A stretch of DNA of 64,000 bases from Amycolatopsis mongoliensis (GCF_030285665.1 NZ_CP127295.1:9486001-9550000), one strand, 5' to 3'; counted from the stretch's first letter, positions 16,494 through 25,904 are shown. Notes: generated by a model not told the origin, from the letters alone. Numbers and translations are program-made.

Positions 16494-17123
16494 TCAGTTC
16501 AGGCCGGCGATGCGGAGCGCGTAGCGGCTGTAGGTCTCGGCGACCGCTTCGGCGGACTGCGGCCCGTCCTCGCGGAACCAGCGGGCGATGCTCACGCACA
16601 TCTCGAGGATGCCGAAGGCGGCCAAGGTGGGCTCCTCCTCCGTGAACCGGCCGGCGGTGACGCCCTCTTCGATCAGGTCCCGGATCGCGTGGGCATGACG
16701 TCGCCGCAGTTCCAGTACGTCCGAACGCACGGGCTCGTCGAGGCTGGCGACGTCCCGGTTGACGATCAGCGCCTCGCGCCGGTGGGTGGCGTGCCGCAGC
16801 GCGTAGACGCGCGCGGTCCGGCGCAGGCGTTCGACGACGTCGCCGACCCCGTGCACCGCCTGCTCGTGCTCCGCCCACACCTGCTCGCTGGTCTCCACGA
16901 TGATGTCGCGCAGCAGGTCCTGCTTGGCCTTCATGTGGTTGTACAGGCTCGGGGTGCGGATGCCCAGCGCGTCGGCGATCTGGCTCAGCGCGGTGCCGTG
17001 GTAGCCCCGTTCGGCGAACAGGGTCAGCGCGGCGTCCCGGACCGCGCCCGGGCTCACGGTCGTCTTGGCCTCGCCACGCGCCGACGTCTTGGAACTCGCC
17101 ACCTCCCGATGATAGGCACTCAC
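16494..17123 (-). CDS. TetR-family transcriptional regulator
   Basis: 209 residues. The HTH region is ALTLFAERGYHGTALSQIAD with LGIRTPSLYNHMKAKQDLL; the C-terminal domain is helical with EMCVSIARWFREDG shared with the TetR at 4594. GTG 17123 is chosen because it forms a GTGA overlap with the stop of an aminotransferase remnant, the junction style used across this window; GTG 17102 is the alternative. The nearest candidate target is the 16405 operator just downstream. Likely repressor of the ligase and Mo-hydroxylase transcripts (inference). Confidence 0.88.
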   Translation of the reverse strand: MSAYHREVASSKTSARGEAKTTVSPGAVRDAALTLFAERGYHGTALSQIADALGIRTPSLYNHMKAKQDLLRDIIVETSEQVWAEHEQAVHGVGDVVERLRRTARVYALRHATHRREALIVNRDVASLDEPVRSDVLELRRRHAHAIRDLIEEGVTAGRFTEEEPTLAAFGILEMCVSIARWFREDGPQSAEAVAETYSRYALRIAGLN

Positions 17124-17216
17124 CCACCCCGTTCGGCGACGGCATCCCGCAGACGGTCGATGATCAGGTCGATGTCCTCGACCGTTGAGCACCACCGGCG
17201 CCAGCAACGCGCTGCT
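17120..17216 (-). pseudogene. 3' remnant of a class III aminotransferase-like gene
   Basis: The minus strand reads STVEDIDLIIDRLRDAVAERGG and then stop at 17120, which looks like the terminal helix of a fold-type I (class III) aminotransferase. Immediately upstream ALLAPVV continues in another frame, so about one base is out of place, and nothing further of the gene is left. Its stop overlaps the TetR start, showing that the regulator once followed a full enzyme gene. The family call rests on a short tail. Confidence 0.45.
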
Positions 17217-17370
17217 CGACGTCCCGCGGGCTACGAAGGTAATTCAGGACGAGGTTTCGCGCCTGTTCTGCCGGCGCCGACCTACACCGATGAGGAGGAG
17301 ACCTTCGCCCACTCCGACTCACTGGGCAAGCCACTGAGGTCCCACCAACGGCCACAACCTTCACCGGGCC

Positions 17371-17480
17371 GAGGAGAACCTGCCCTTCGGTGGGGTGAGC
17401 TCCTCCGGTTAGGGGCGCTACCACGGCGTCCGGGGCTTCCGTGAACTGGCCGGCGCACGCTCCGGTGTTCCACGCGGCCA
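17371..17480 (+). pseudogene. Decayed 3' end of an aldehyde dehydrogenase gene
   Basis: Translation gives EENLPFGGVSSSG, an in-frame TAG at 17410, then GRYHGVRGFREL. This matches the C-terminal NLPFGGVGxSGMGRYHGxxGF signature of coniferyl-aldehyde-type ALDHs with the Met codon replaced by a stop. The catalytic domain is absent upstream, where only short unrelated frames are seen between 17217 and 17370. Confidence 0.65.
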
Positions 17481-17651
17481 TCCGCTGACCATCCCCGAGC
17501 CAGACGGCCGGAATCAGCAGGCCGGGCAGCGTGATCGACTCAAGCGAATCGAGCACGCCGCTGCACCGCGTCGACCGGCAGCCACAGCTCACGACTCGGC
17601 GCCGATCGCACGGAATACCGGGGTGCCCAGCAGGACGGTGCGGCCGTTCGG

Positions 17652-18390
17652 GTGCTCATCAGCTCCCGACTTCGTCATCAGTGCCGCTCCGTGGCCCACG
17701 CGGTCGCCGTCCGCCACGGCCGCCGTGCGCTGCTGCTCGACTGCGCCGGCCTCGACGACCGGGCCGCCAAGGTCCAGGCCCTGGCCGACGACGTCGCCGG
17801 CGGCCGGCCGCCGGTGGTGACCCTCCAGCACGCGGACGCGCTGACCGGCGAGGCCCTGCAGCGGGTGGCCGACCTGCTCACCACCTGGCGGGCGATGCCC
17901 GCGGACCAAGGCCCCGCCTGGGTCGCGGCCACGGTGCGCGACGAGGCGCCCGGCCCCGACGTCCAGCTGCAGCTGATGCCGTTCTTCACCCGGGCGATCG
18001 ACATCCCGCCGCTGCGGCACCGGATCGAGGACCTGCGCCGGCTGGTCCCGCACCTGCTCGGCCGCCACAGCAACCAGGACGTCGCGGTTTCGGACACGTG
18101 CCTGCGGCAGCTCATGCGGCTGCCGTGGCCGGGCAACGTCCGGCAGCTCGGCCAGGTGCTGAGCGAGGCATCCCGGCAGCGGCGGACCGGCACCATCGAG
18201 GTCACCGACCTGCCCGCCGAGTGCCGCATGTTCACCCGCCGCCAGCTGACGAAACTGGAGACGATCGAGTACGAGGCGCGGCCGACCTCGGCATGTCCCG
18301 GGCCACGATCTGCGGCGTGCTCCTTGTCTCCGCCGTTCGCCGCGAGGCTGCGCACGATCGCGCGTTCGGCATCGTCCCCGATCAGCGCCG
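17652..18390 (+). pseudogene. Truncated sigma54-type (AcoR-like) regulator with scrambled HTH
   Basis: Codons from about 17690 to 18276 encode the AAA-type region of actinobacterial AcoR/Fis-family activators: LQHADAL, IDIPPLRHRIEDLRRLVPHLL and LPWPGNVRQLGQVL, then LTKLETIEYEA. The N-terminal sensor part is missing. Past 18276 the frame breaks. ADLGMSRATI (second HTH half) appears in another plus frame at about 18281-18310, while the first HTH half, ERAIVRSLAANGGDKEH, is found on the opposite strand at about 18320-18375. The gene is not functional as it stands. Confidence 0.7.
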
Positions 18391-18472
18391 CGGCTGGCCG
18401 GGCACTGCGCGAGCCCGGGCGCTGCCGGGCCATGAGCGCGGTCGACGACCGGGTCGTCGATCCCATCAGTGA

Positions 18473-18489
18473 TTCAATCAATGCTTGAA
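18473..18489. promoter_or_regulatory. Inverted repeat TTCAA-N7-TTGAA upstream of TetR/OYE operon
   Basis: TTCAATCAATGCTTGAA is an AT-rich imperfect palindrome 31 bp upstream of the ATG at 18520. Position and symmetry fit autoregulation by the TetR protein encoded directly downstream (inference). Confidence 0.45.
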
Positions 18490-18519
18490 ACCGACCGCGT
18501 TCGATGCTCTACTCGACGC

Positions 18520-19107
18520 ATGAAAGCGACGGTGGACTCGACTCGCGACCGGTTGCTGGCCGCCGCGGAACGGCTGCTGCTGACCGCCGGCTACGACGAC
18601 GTTTCCGTGCGGGGGATCTGCTCGGCCGCCGGGCTCAACCCGGCCGCCGTGCACTACCACTTCGGCTCCAAGGAAGCGCTGGTCGCCGCGATGCTGGAAG
18701 TACGGCTGGCGCCCGTGTGGAGCGGCCTGCTCGACGACGTCGAACGCCGGCGGCGGGACGGGTGGGTGCCCGCCGCCGCGGACCTGGTCGACGCCGTCCT
18801 CGCCCCGCTGACCGAACTGGCCGCCGACCCCGTCGGCCGGCTGCGGCTGCACCTGCTCGCCCGGGTGCTCTTTTCCGGCCAGCGGCTGCCTTGGACGTCG
18901 CCGTGGTTCAGTCTCGATCCGTGGATCGGGATGCTGCGCGCGGCCCGTCCCGACCTGACCGGGGAGCAGGCCGCCACCCGCTGGGTGCTGGCTTTCCAGC
19001 TGCTGCTGCAGGTGTTCGGCGCCCCGGGCGCCCCGGTGCCGGCCGAGCCGCGGCTGCCCGCCGAGGCGGTCCGGTCGTTCGTCGTCGCCGGGCTGGACGC
19101 GCCGTGA
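18520..19107 (+). CDS. TetR-family regulator with C-terminal ligand domain
   Basis: 195 residues. The N-terminal HTH runs TRDRLLAAAERLLLTAGYDDVSVR then AGLNPAAVHYHFGSKEALV, the canonical TetR recognition helix and YHFGSKE motif. It is first in a three-gene operon with an OYE-type flavin oxidoreductase and an SDR; its stop overlaps the next start as GTGA. It probably represses its own operon through the palindrome at 18473 and responds to the oxidoreductase substrate (inference). Confidence 0.92.
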   Translation: MKATVDSTRDRLLAAAERLLLTAGYDDVSVRGICSAAGLNPAAVHYHFGSKEALVAAMLEVRLAPVWSGLLDDVERRRRDGWVPAAADLVDAVLAPLTELAADPVGRLRLHLLARVLFSGQRLPWTSPWFSLDPWIGMLRAARPDLTGEQAATRWVLAFQLLLQVFGAPGAPVPAEPRLPAEAVRSFVVAGLDAP

Positions 19108-20285
19108 GCGCGCCCGACGTGTTCGCGCCGGCCCGCCTCGGCCCGGTCGAGCTGCGCAACCGCGTCATCAAGGCCGCCACGTTCGAAGGGCGCACGCCGG
19201 ACGCGCTCGTCACCGACGAGCTCATCGAGTACCACCGGCGGCCGGCCCGCGGCGGCGTCGGGATGACCACGCTGGCCTACTGCGCGGTGTCGCCGGAAGG
19301 CCGCACCGATCGCCACCAGATCTGGATGCGTCCCGAAGCCGTCCCCGGGCTGCGCCGCTTCACCGACGCGATCCACGCCGAAGGCGCGGCGGCCTGCGCG
19401 CAGATCGGGCACGCCGGGCCGGTGGCGAACGCGGCGTCGAACCGGCTGCCCGCGCTGTCACCGACCCGCCGGTTCAGCCCGCTCGGCCTGCGCCCGACGC
19501 GCGCCCCCACCCCCGCCGACCTCGACCGCATCGTCGAAGCCCACGCGAGTGCGGCCCGCACCGCCCTGGAATCCGGGTTCGACGCCGTGGAAATCCACTT
19601 CGGACACAACTACCTCGTCAGCGCGTTCCTCAGCCCACGCCTCAACCACCGCACCGACGCCTACGGGGGCAGCCTCGCCAACCGGGCCCGCCTGGCCCGC
19701 GCGATCGCCCGCGCGGTGCGCGAGGCCGTCGGCGACCGGATCGCGATCACCGCCAAGCTCAACATGGACGACGGCGTCCCCGGCGGCTTCTGGCTCGACG
19801 AAAGCATCCAGGTCGCCCAGTGGCTGGAAGCCGACGGCGGCCTCGACGCCCTGGAACTGACGGCGGGCAGTTCGCTGCTCAACCCGATGTACCTGTTCAC
19901 CGGCGACGCCCCGGTCCGCGACTTCGCGGCCGCGTTCCCCCAGCCCGCCCGGCTCGGCCTGCGCCTGGGCGGCCGGTTCTTCCTGCACGAGTACCCCTAC
20001 CGCGAGGCCTACCTGGTCGACCGCGCCCGCCAGTTCCGCGCGGCGCTGGACCTGCCGCTGATCCTGCTCGGCGGCATCACCACGGTCGAGGCCATGAACC
20101 TGGCGATGGCGGAGGGCTTCGCGTTCGTCGCGATGGCCCGGGCGTTGCTGCGCGAGCCCGATCTCCTGCACCGCATGCGGGCCGACGCGGACGCGCGGTC
20201 GCTGTGCATCCACTGCAACCGCTGCATGCCCACCATCTACTCCGGCACCCGCTGCGTGCTGGCCACCGAAGGGAAACCCCGATGA
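19104..20285 (+). CDS. NADH:flavin oxidoreductase, Old Yellow Enzyme / 2,4-dienoyl-CoA reductase type
   Basis: 393-residue FMN-dependent TIM-barrel ene-reductase. HFGHNYLVSAFLSPRLNHRT-DAYGGS corresponds to the HxxHGYLxxxFLSPxxNxRxDxYGGS flavin/substrate signature. The tail has a Cys cluster (CIHCNRC ... C) like the Fe-S ligands of the FadH/trimethylamine dehydrogenase branch, but the second NAD-binding half of FadH is absent. Start GTG 19104. It likely reduces an activated C=C bond, feeding or fed by the SDR that follows with a 4-nt overlap. Confidence 0.9.
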   Translation: MSAPDVFAPARLGPVELRNRVIKAATFEGRTPDALVTDELIEYHRRPARGGVGMTTLAYCAVSPEGRTDRHQIWMRPEAVPGLRRFTDAIHAEGAAACAQIGHAGPVANAASNRLPALSPTRRFSPLGLRPTRAPTPADLDRIVEAHASAARTALESGFDAVEIHFGHNYLVSAFLSPRLNHRTDAYGGSLANRARLARAIARAVREAVGDRIAITAKLNMDDGVPGGFWLDESIQVAQWLEADGGLDALELTAGSSLLNPMYLFTGDAPVRDFAAAFPQPARLGLRLGGRFFLHEYPYREAYLVDRARQFRAALDLPLILLGGITTVEAMNLAMAEGFAFVAMARALLREPDLLHRMRADADARSLCIHCNRCMPTIYSGTRCVLATEGKPR

Positions 20286-21055
20286 GCACCGTCGCCGTCA
20301 CCGGCAGCGCGTCCGGTATCGGCGCCGCCACCGCCACCCGGCTGCGGGATGCCGGGCACCGGGTCATCGGCGTCGACTTGCGCTCGGCGGACGTGCCCGC
20401 CGACCTGGCCGCCACGGAGGGCCGGACCGCGGCCGTCGAGGGCGTACTCGACCGCTGCGACGGCGTGCTCGACGGCCTGGTCGCCTGCGCCGGCCTCGGC
20501 CCGCACGTCGACGACGTCGCCCGGATCGCCCAGGTCAACTACTTCGGGACCGTCGCCGTCATCGATGGCCTGTTTCCCGCGCTGCGCAAGGGAACGGCCG
20601 CGGCGGCGGTCGTCGTGTCGTCCGTCGCCTCCACGCACCTCAAGTGGGAGGAGAACCCGCTGACCGAGGCGATCGAGACCGGCGACGAGTCGCTGATCGC
20701 CGAAGCCGTCGCGGCGGGCGGCGACTACCGCGGCCAGTTCGCTTACGCGGCGGGCAAAAACGCGCTGACCGTGGCCGTGCGCCGGCGCGCGGCCGAGTGG
20801 GGCGCGGCCGGGGTGCGCCTCAACACCGTCGCCCCGGGCTCGGTCGACACGCCGCTGCTGGCGGCCACGGCCGAAGACCCGCGCTACGGCGAAGCGATCC
20901 GCGGCTTCACGGCCCCGATCCCCCGGCACGGCCGGCCCGACGAGATCGCGGCACTGGCCTGCTACCTGCTCGGCCCGGACGCGGGGTTCGTCCACGGGGC
21001 CCAGTTCGTCGTCGACGGGGGCATCGACGCCCTGCTCCGGCCGACCGTGTTCTGA
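20282..21055 (+). CDS. Short-chain dehydrogenase/reductase (SDR)
   Basis: 257 residues. It has the NAD(P) motif TGSASGIG, an acidic Asp after beta-2 (GVDLRS) favouring NAD, catalytic Ser in VVVSSVAS, YAAGK (Tyr-x-x-x-Lys) and the PGSVDTPLL loop. A longer insert between Ser and Tyr resembles 3-alpha-hydroxysteroid dehydrogenase/carbonyl reductase-type SDRs. Unlike the SDR at 9981 its catalytic residues are complete. ATG 20282 overlaps the OYE stop. It probably oxidises or reduces a hydroxyl/keto group on the same substrate as the OYE enzyme. Confidence 0.92.
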   Translation: MSTVAVTGSASGIGAATATRLRDAGHRVIGVDLRSADVPADLAATEGRTAAVEGVLDRCDGVLDGLVACAGLGPHVDDVARIAQVNYFGTVAVIDGLFPALRKGTAAAAVVVSSVASTHLKWEENPLTEAIETGDESLIAEAVAAGGDYRGQFAYAAGKNALTVAVRRRAAEWGAAGVRLNTVAPGSVDTPLLAATAEDPRYGEAIRGFTAPIPRHGRPDEIAALACYLLGPDAGFVHGAQFVVDGGIDALLRPTVF

Positions 21056-21140
21056 TCCGCGGCCCGTTCTTCAGCTCGCCCCGACGCGGCGAATCCTCGC
21101 CGTGGCCGGCCCGTTGGCCTGTCGTTCGCACGCCGGCTCG

Positions 21141-21560
21141 TCAGAGCATCTCGGTCCGGTACCACGGGGCCAGGTCGGCGGCTCGCCGTCGGCGTTCGGC
21201 CACCTCGACGTCGGTGAGGGGCGGGGGCGGTGCGTGCATGCTCGCGACTTCGTCGCCGACGCGGCGGAAAAACTCGTCCTGCCCGGCGGGCGTGCACGTG
21301 CAGAGCATGCGCACGCCCGCCGGGGAGCCGGCGACGTTGCGGAAGTGGTGCGGGGCGTTGGCGGGGATGTTCACCGTGGCCACGGCCGCCGCGGTGTGCT
21401 TTCGCCCCGGAAGGTGAACTCGATCTCGCCTTCGAGAATGGTGAACATCTCCTCGAAGTCGTGCCGGTGCGGCGGTGGGCCGCCGCCGTCGGGCACTCGC
21501 ACGTCGATCAAGCGGTACCGCCCACTTCCGCGGCTGGCTGTGGGTCCATTTCGTGTCGGA
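21141..21560 (-). pseudogene. Frameshifted cupin-domain gene
   Basis: Two minus frames together make one cupin. The upstream half reads YRLIDVRVPDGGG then PPPHRHDFEEMFTILEGEIE (His-rich metal motif). The downstream half reads HTAAAVATVNIPANAPHHF and ends in WYRTEML at 21141. They are joined by a single-base deletion near 21402 (GGCGAAAGCACACC, where one more A restores GEKHTAAA). The N-terminal part is unclear. Confidence 0.7.
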
Positions 21561-21852
21561 CGCCGGCTTGTTCTCGCAGGACCTGCGGCTGGGTTCCCTG
21601 TCCAAGCCGGCCGGGGCAACGGGTGACCTGCGCGAGGGGCTGCCGGCCGGCCGCGTGAGATCTGCCGGGACACCCTGGCCGGAGCAAGACGGCTGGGTGT
21701 CTCGGTACCGCGACTGGAAGCGGCCGAACCGTACTTTGCCCGTGAGACAACGGATCGATCCTGAATCCGACCGGAGTTGCCGGTCCCCGTGGTCCATTGC
21801 GGTTCCGTGGTCCGCATCGATCGCCTGTCTGTGACGTACTGGAGGGAAAGTC

Positions 21853-22827
21853 ATGACCACCGCCGAGAGGCACGAGTTCCCCATGGCCCGCACCTGCCCG
21901 TTCGCGCTGCCGCCGGCGTACCGACGGCGGATGGGCCTAGGTGGTCAGCCGCCACGAAGACGTGCGAACCGTGTTGAACGACCGGCGGTTCCGCGCCGAC
22001 CGGCGGCATCCGGACTTCCCGCAGCTGGTCGAGGGCGGGGCGGCGGCCCGGCGGCCGGGCGAGGAGCGCACCCTGATCGAGATGGACGCACCCGAGCACG
22101 GGCCGCCCGCAAAGCCGTACTCGGCGAGTTCACGGTGCGCCGGTTGGACGCGCTGCGGCCGCGGATCCAGGAGATCGTCGACGGGCGGATCGACGCGCTC
22201 CTGGCCGGCCCGCGGCCCGGCGACCTGGTGGACTCGCTGTCGCTGCCGGTGCAGTCCCTGGTGATCTGCGAGATGTCGGGTGTGCCCTACGCCGACCACG
22301 AGTACTTCCAGGGGCACACGGTGAAGATGCTCAAGCAGTCGGCACTGCCCGAGGAGCGGGGCGCGGCCATGGCAGCCATCCAGGGCTACCTGGCCGACCT
22401 CATCGCGGAGAAGGAGGAGAACCCGCCGGACGACCTGCTCGGGCGCCAGATCGTCAAGCTGCGCGCGGACGGCACCTACCGGCGGCCAGCGCTGGCCGGC
22501 CCGGGCTTCCTGCTACTCGTGGCCGGTCACGAGACGACGGCGAACCTGATCTCGCTGTCGACCGGCTGTTCGGCCAACCGGGACCCGCGGGTATACGAGA
22601 ACCCGGACGCCCTCGACGTCGAGCGCGGCGCGCGCCACCACGTTGCGTTCGGGTTCGGGCCGCAACAGTGTCCGGGTCGGAACTTCGCTCGGATGGAGCT
22701 GCAGACCGTGTCCGACACGCTGTTCCGCCGCGTCCCCACACCGGAGCCGGCGATGGACCTCGACGAGCCGCCGTTCAAGGACGACGCGAACATCCATGGC
22801 CTGCACCGGCTTCCGGTGATCCGGTAG
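21853..22827 (+). pseudogene. Decayed cytochrome P450 gene
   Basis: A strong ribosome site (GGAGGGAAAGTC) and ATG 21853 start MTTAERHEFPMARTCPFALPPAYRR, as in actinobacterial CYP105/107-like P450s. The frame then jumps: VVSRHEDVRTVLNDRRFRAD lies in a second frame between about 21940 and 22105 before returning with KAVLGEFTVRRLDALRPR. The I-helix AGHETT and haem loop FGFGPQQCPGRNFARMEL survive, but the K-helix ExxR region between them is deleted. The frame is open by chance; a working P450 is not expected. Confidence 0.75.
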
Positions 22828-24091
22828 CGGACGAACCGCCACCCCCACCGGTGCCGGACAGCGTGTGCTCACTGAGCCTGGCCGCGGCCCACAGCAGGCG
22901 GTCCTCCCGCCACGGTGCCGCCGAGAGCTGGACGCCCACCGGCAGCCCCGAGCCCGGGTGGTCGCCGGCCGGGACGCTGATCGACGGGCCGCCGTAGCAC
23001 GACCACACGTAGCAGAACCGCGCGATCTCCTGCGTCGACGCCGCCAGGTCGACGGCGTCGCGGCGGGGCACGTCCACCGGGATCGTCGGCGTCAGCACCA
23101 CGTCGCAGTTCTCGAACAGCGCGTCGACCCGATCGCGGAAGTCCCGCTGCCACGCCCGCGCTCTGGCCGACGTCTCCGGCGGGATGGACTGGCCGATCCG
23201 CAGGCGCCGCAGCACGTCCGGATCGATCGTGTCCGGCTCCTCGCGCAGCCGCCGGGCGTGCACGGCCGCCGCCTCCGGGTACATGATCTCGATCATCCGG
23301 TCCTGGGCCTCCGCCGCGCCCGGCACCTCGACGTCCTGGACCACGGCACCCGCCGAGCGCAGCGCCGCCACCACGCCGTCGACCACCCGCTGCACCCCCG
23401 GGTCCACCCGCGCGCGGAAGAAGCCGGTCGCGACGCCGACGCGCAGCCCGGCGATGTCCTGGCCCAGCAGCGAATCGACCGTCGGCCCGTCGGAAGACAG
23501 CACCGCGAGCATCGCCGCCGCCGTGGCGACGTCGGCCGCCAGCGGGGTCACCGTGTCGAACGACTCGCCGACCGGGAGCACGCCCTGGTTGGAGACGCGG
23601 CCCAGCGTCGGGCGCAGGCCGACGATGCCGTTGACCGACGCCGGCACCCGCCCCGACCCGCCGGTGTCCGTGCCGAGCGCCGCCGTCGACATGCCGCTCG
23701 CCACCGCCACCGCCGAACCGCTGCTCGACCCGCCCGAGATGCACCGCGGATCGCGGGCGTTGCGGACGTCGCCGAAGGCCGCGTTCCGGCCGACTACGCC
23801 CATCGCGAACTCGGCCAGGTTGGCCTTCGCCGTGATGAGCGCGCCCGCCGCCCGCAGCCGCCGGACGACTTCGGCGTCGACCGCCGCGGGTTCGGTGCCG
23901 AGGTGCGCCGAACCCGCGGTGGTCGGCACGCCCGCCACGTCGATGTTGTCCTTGACGCTGACCGTGAGCCCGTGCAGCGGACCGTCGCCGGCCGCGGGCG
24001 GATCCAGGGTCCGGATCAGCGCCCGTAGCTCGGGGTTGCGGTCCCGGGCCACGGCCAGCTGGGCTTCGACGAGCGAGCGCACCTCGTCCAC
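22775..24091 (-). CDS. Amidase-signature (AS) family amidohydrolase
   Basis: 438 residues. The Ser-cisSer-Lys catalytic set is visible: Lys in VSVKDNID, Gly/Ser-rich GGSSSGSAVAVA, and the nucleophile region DTGGSGRVPA (usually GGSIRxPA). It hydrolyses an amide to acid plus ammonia or amine. GTG 24091 lies 1 nt after the HyuB stop, so it is the last gene of operon 1. The C-terminal 15 or so residues run into the decayed P450 region (52-bp overlap with its end) and look non-native, as if the original stop had been lost. In context it would cleave the open-chain amide made by HyuAB. Confidence 0.88.
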   Translation of the reverse strand: MDEVRSLVEAQLAVARDRNPELRALIRTLDPPAAGDGPLHGLTVSVKDNIDVAGVPTTAGSAHLGTEPAAVDAEVVRRLRAAGALITAKANLAEFAMGVVGRNAAFGDVRNARDPRCISGGSSSGSAVAVASGMSTAALGTDTGGSGRVPASVNGIVGLRPTLGRVSNQGVLPVGESFDTVTPLAADVATAAAMLAVLSSDGPTVDSLLGQDIAGLRVGVATGFFRARVDPGVQRVVDGVVAALRSAGAVVQDVEVPGAAEAQDRMIEIMYPEAAAVHARRLREEPDTIDPDVLRRLRIGQSIPPETSARARAWQRDFRDRVDALFENCDVVLTPTIPVDVPRRDAVDLAASTQEIARFCYVWSCYGGPSISVPAGDHPGSGLPVGVQLSAAPWREDRLLWAAARLSEHTLSGTGGGGGSSATGSPEAGAGHGCSRRP

Positions 24092-24092
24092 G

Positions 24093-25904
24093 TCAGACCG
24101 CCGCCCGCAGCCGCGCGGTCTCGGCCTCGTCGACCGCCAGCGCCCTCCCGGACCCGGTCAGCGCGACACCGTAGTGCGCCCGCGCGTCCGCCACGGACAG
24201 GTAGTCGTCGAGGACGTCGTCGAGCACCTGAGCCGCCTCCCGTTCGAACGGGCTGCCGTAGCCGCCGCCGGACGGGAGCTTGATCTCCAGGGTGTCGCCC
24301 GCCGCGCACTTCTCCTGCGTGACCTTCGAGTACAGCGGCTCGTCGCGCTCGGTACCGGCGTTGCGGGTGAACGAGCCCGCGAGCCCGTCGTGCCCGCCGG
24401 CCAGGCCCTTCGGCGGGTCGGTGCGGTTGTCCGCCTCCGAGCCGATGAACGTGTCGGTCAGCATCTTCCACTTCCGCACGCTGCCGATCCCGCCGCGGTA
24501 GCGGCCCGGTGCCGGCGGCTCGTCACGCAGCTCGTAGCGCTCGGCGATCATCGCGTGGTTGAGCTCCAGCTCCTCGATCGGGTTGTTGCGCGTGTTGGCC
24601 ATCAGCGAGTCGACGCAGTCGAGCCCGTCCTTGCCGTTGCGCGCGCCGTAGGAGCCTTCGTTGATCTCGATGTACACCCAGTACGACTGGCCGTCCTCGG
24701 CCAGGCCCGAATAGGCGATCGCGCACAGCGCCGCCGACGACCCGGCCACCGCGCGCTCCGGCAGGACGTCCGACAGCGCCAGGTTGATCGAGTCGAAGAT
24801 GCGGTTGATCTGCGAGAACCGGGCGAAGCACGACGCCGGGAAGTCCGGGTTGAAGATCGTGCCCTCCGGCGCGTACGCCTTGGCGGGGCGGAAGCAGCCG
24901 TCGTTCTGCGGCACGAACTCCTCGGTCAGCGCCTCGTCGAGCAGCAGCGTGCGCACAGCCGAGGCCACGGTCGGCAGCACTGAGCCCTCGAACGGCACGT
25001 TGAACGCCGTCGGGACCTGGCCGTGCGAGCCGGTGAGGTCCACGACGATGTCGGAGCCTTCGACGCGGACCCGCACCGACACCTTCAGCGGCACGTCGCG
25101 GTTCTTGCCGTCGTCGTCCAAATAGGACAGCGGTGCTTCGTAGACGCCGTCCGGGATCTCGGTGATCCGGCGGCGCAGCATGTCCTCGGAGTAGTCCATC
25201 CACTTGTCGGCGGCAGACATCACCGTGTCGTAGCCGTAGCGGTCGAGCAGCTCCAGGAACCGCTTCTCCCCCAGCCGCGAGCACGCGATCAGCGCTTCGA
25301 GGTCGCCCGCGTTCTGCTCCGGCGTGCGGACGTTGTCGAGGATGTGCTGGATGAGCGCGGTGTTGCGGACGCCGCCGTCGTAGATCTTGACCGCGTCCAT
25401 CAGCTTGCCCTCGGCCCAGACGTCGACGACGTCCATGCACAGGCCGGGGAAGTTGCCACCGATGTCGGACACGTGCCCGGTGCAGCCGGCGAAGCCGATG
25501 TGCCTGCCGCCGAAGAAGATCGGGATCATGATCCCGTAGTCCGGCGAGTGCGCGGCGCCGTGGTAAGGGTGGTTGTGCAGGATGACGTCGCCCGGTTTGT
25601 ACGTGCCGGCGAGCTTGCGGTTGATGCCCCGGATGTAGGCCGGGATCGACCCGCAGTGCATCGGGGTCGAGTCCGACTCGCACAGCTCGCGGCCGTTGAC
25701 GTCGAACAAGCCGGCGCCGAGGTCCTCGGACTCGCGGATCAGGCTGGAGTAGGCCATCCGGTAGAGGATCTGGGCCATTTCCTTGGCGATCGAGTTCAGC
25801 GCGCCGCCGATCACGCGCAACGTGATCGGGTCGACGTCGACCGGCGTGAAGTCGTCCGGGCGGGGTCCGGCGAGCGAAACACCGGCGGGATCGAGTGCGG
25901 TCAC
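24093..25904 (-). CDS. Hydantoinase/oxoprolinase-family beta subunit (HyuB)
   Basis: 603-residue HyuB family protein, partner of HyuA. The conserved opening DPITLRVIGGALNSIAKEMA, the metal/active-site region NHPYHGAAHSPDYGI and the downstream GHVSDIGG are characteristic. HyuAB pairs hydrolyse cyclic amides (5-oxoproline, N-methylhydantoin, hydantoins) at the cost of ATP, or carboxylate aromatic ketones in the acetophenone carboxylase branch. The GTG start at 25904 overlaps the HyuA stop. Substrate cannot be called; a following amidase favours the cyclic amide reading. Confidence 0.93.
   Translation of the reverse strand: MTALDPAGVSLAGPRPDDFTPVDVDPITLRVIGGALNSIAKEMAQILYRMAYSSLIRESEDLGAGLFDVNGRELCESDSTPMHCGSIPAYIRGINRKLAGTYKPGDVILHNHPYHGAAHSPDYGIMIPIFFGGRHIGFAGCTGHVSDIGGNFPGLCMDVVDVWAEGKLMDAVKIYDGGVRNTALIQHILDNVRTPEQNAGDLEALIACSRLGEKRFLELLDRYGYDTVMSAADKWMDYSEDMLRRRITEIPDGVYEAPLSYLDDDGKNRDVPLKVSVRVRVEGSDIVVDLTGSHGQVPTAFNVPFEGSVLPTVASAVRTLLLDEALTEEFVPQNDGCFRPAKAYAPEGTIFNPDFPASCFARFSQINRIFDSINLALSDVLPERAVAGSSAALCAIAYSGLAEDGQSYWVYIEINEGSYGARNGKDGLDCVDSLMANTRNNPIEELELNHAMIAERYELRDEPPAPGRYRGGIGSVRKWKMLTDTFIGSEADNRTDPPKGLAGGHDGLAGSFTRNAGTERDEPLYSKVTQEKCAAGDTLEIKLPSGGGYGSPFEREAAQVLDDVLDDYLSVADARAHYGVALTGSGRALAVDEAETARLRAAV

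Noticed and set aside
17531..18472. Plus-strand 313-codon frame overlapping the sigma54-type regulator remnant
   Set aside because: The regulator reading is in the alternative frame with clear IDIPPLRHR and WPGNVRQL motifs; this frame is Arg/Pro-rich shadow.
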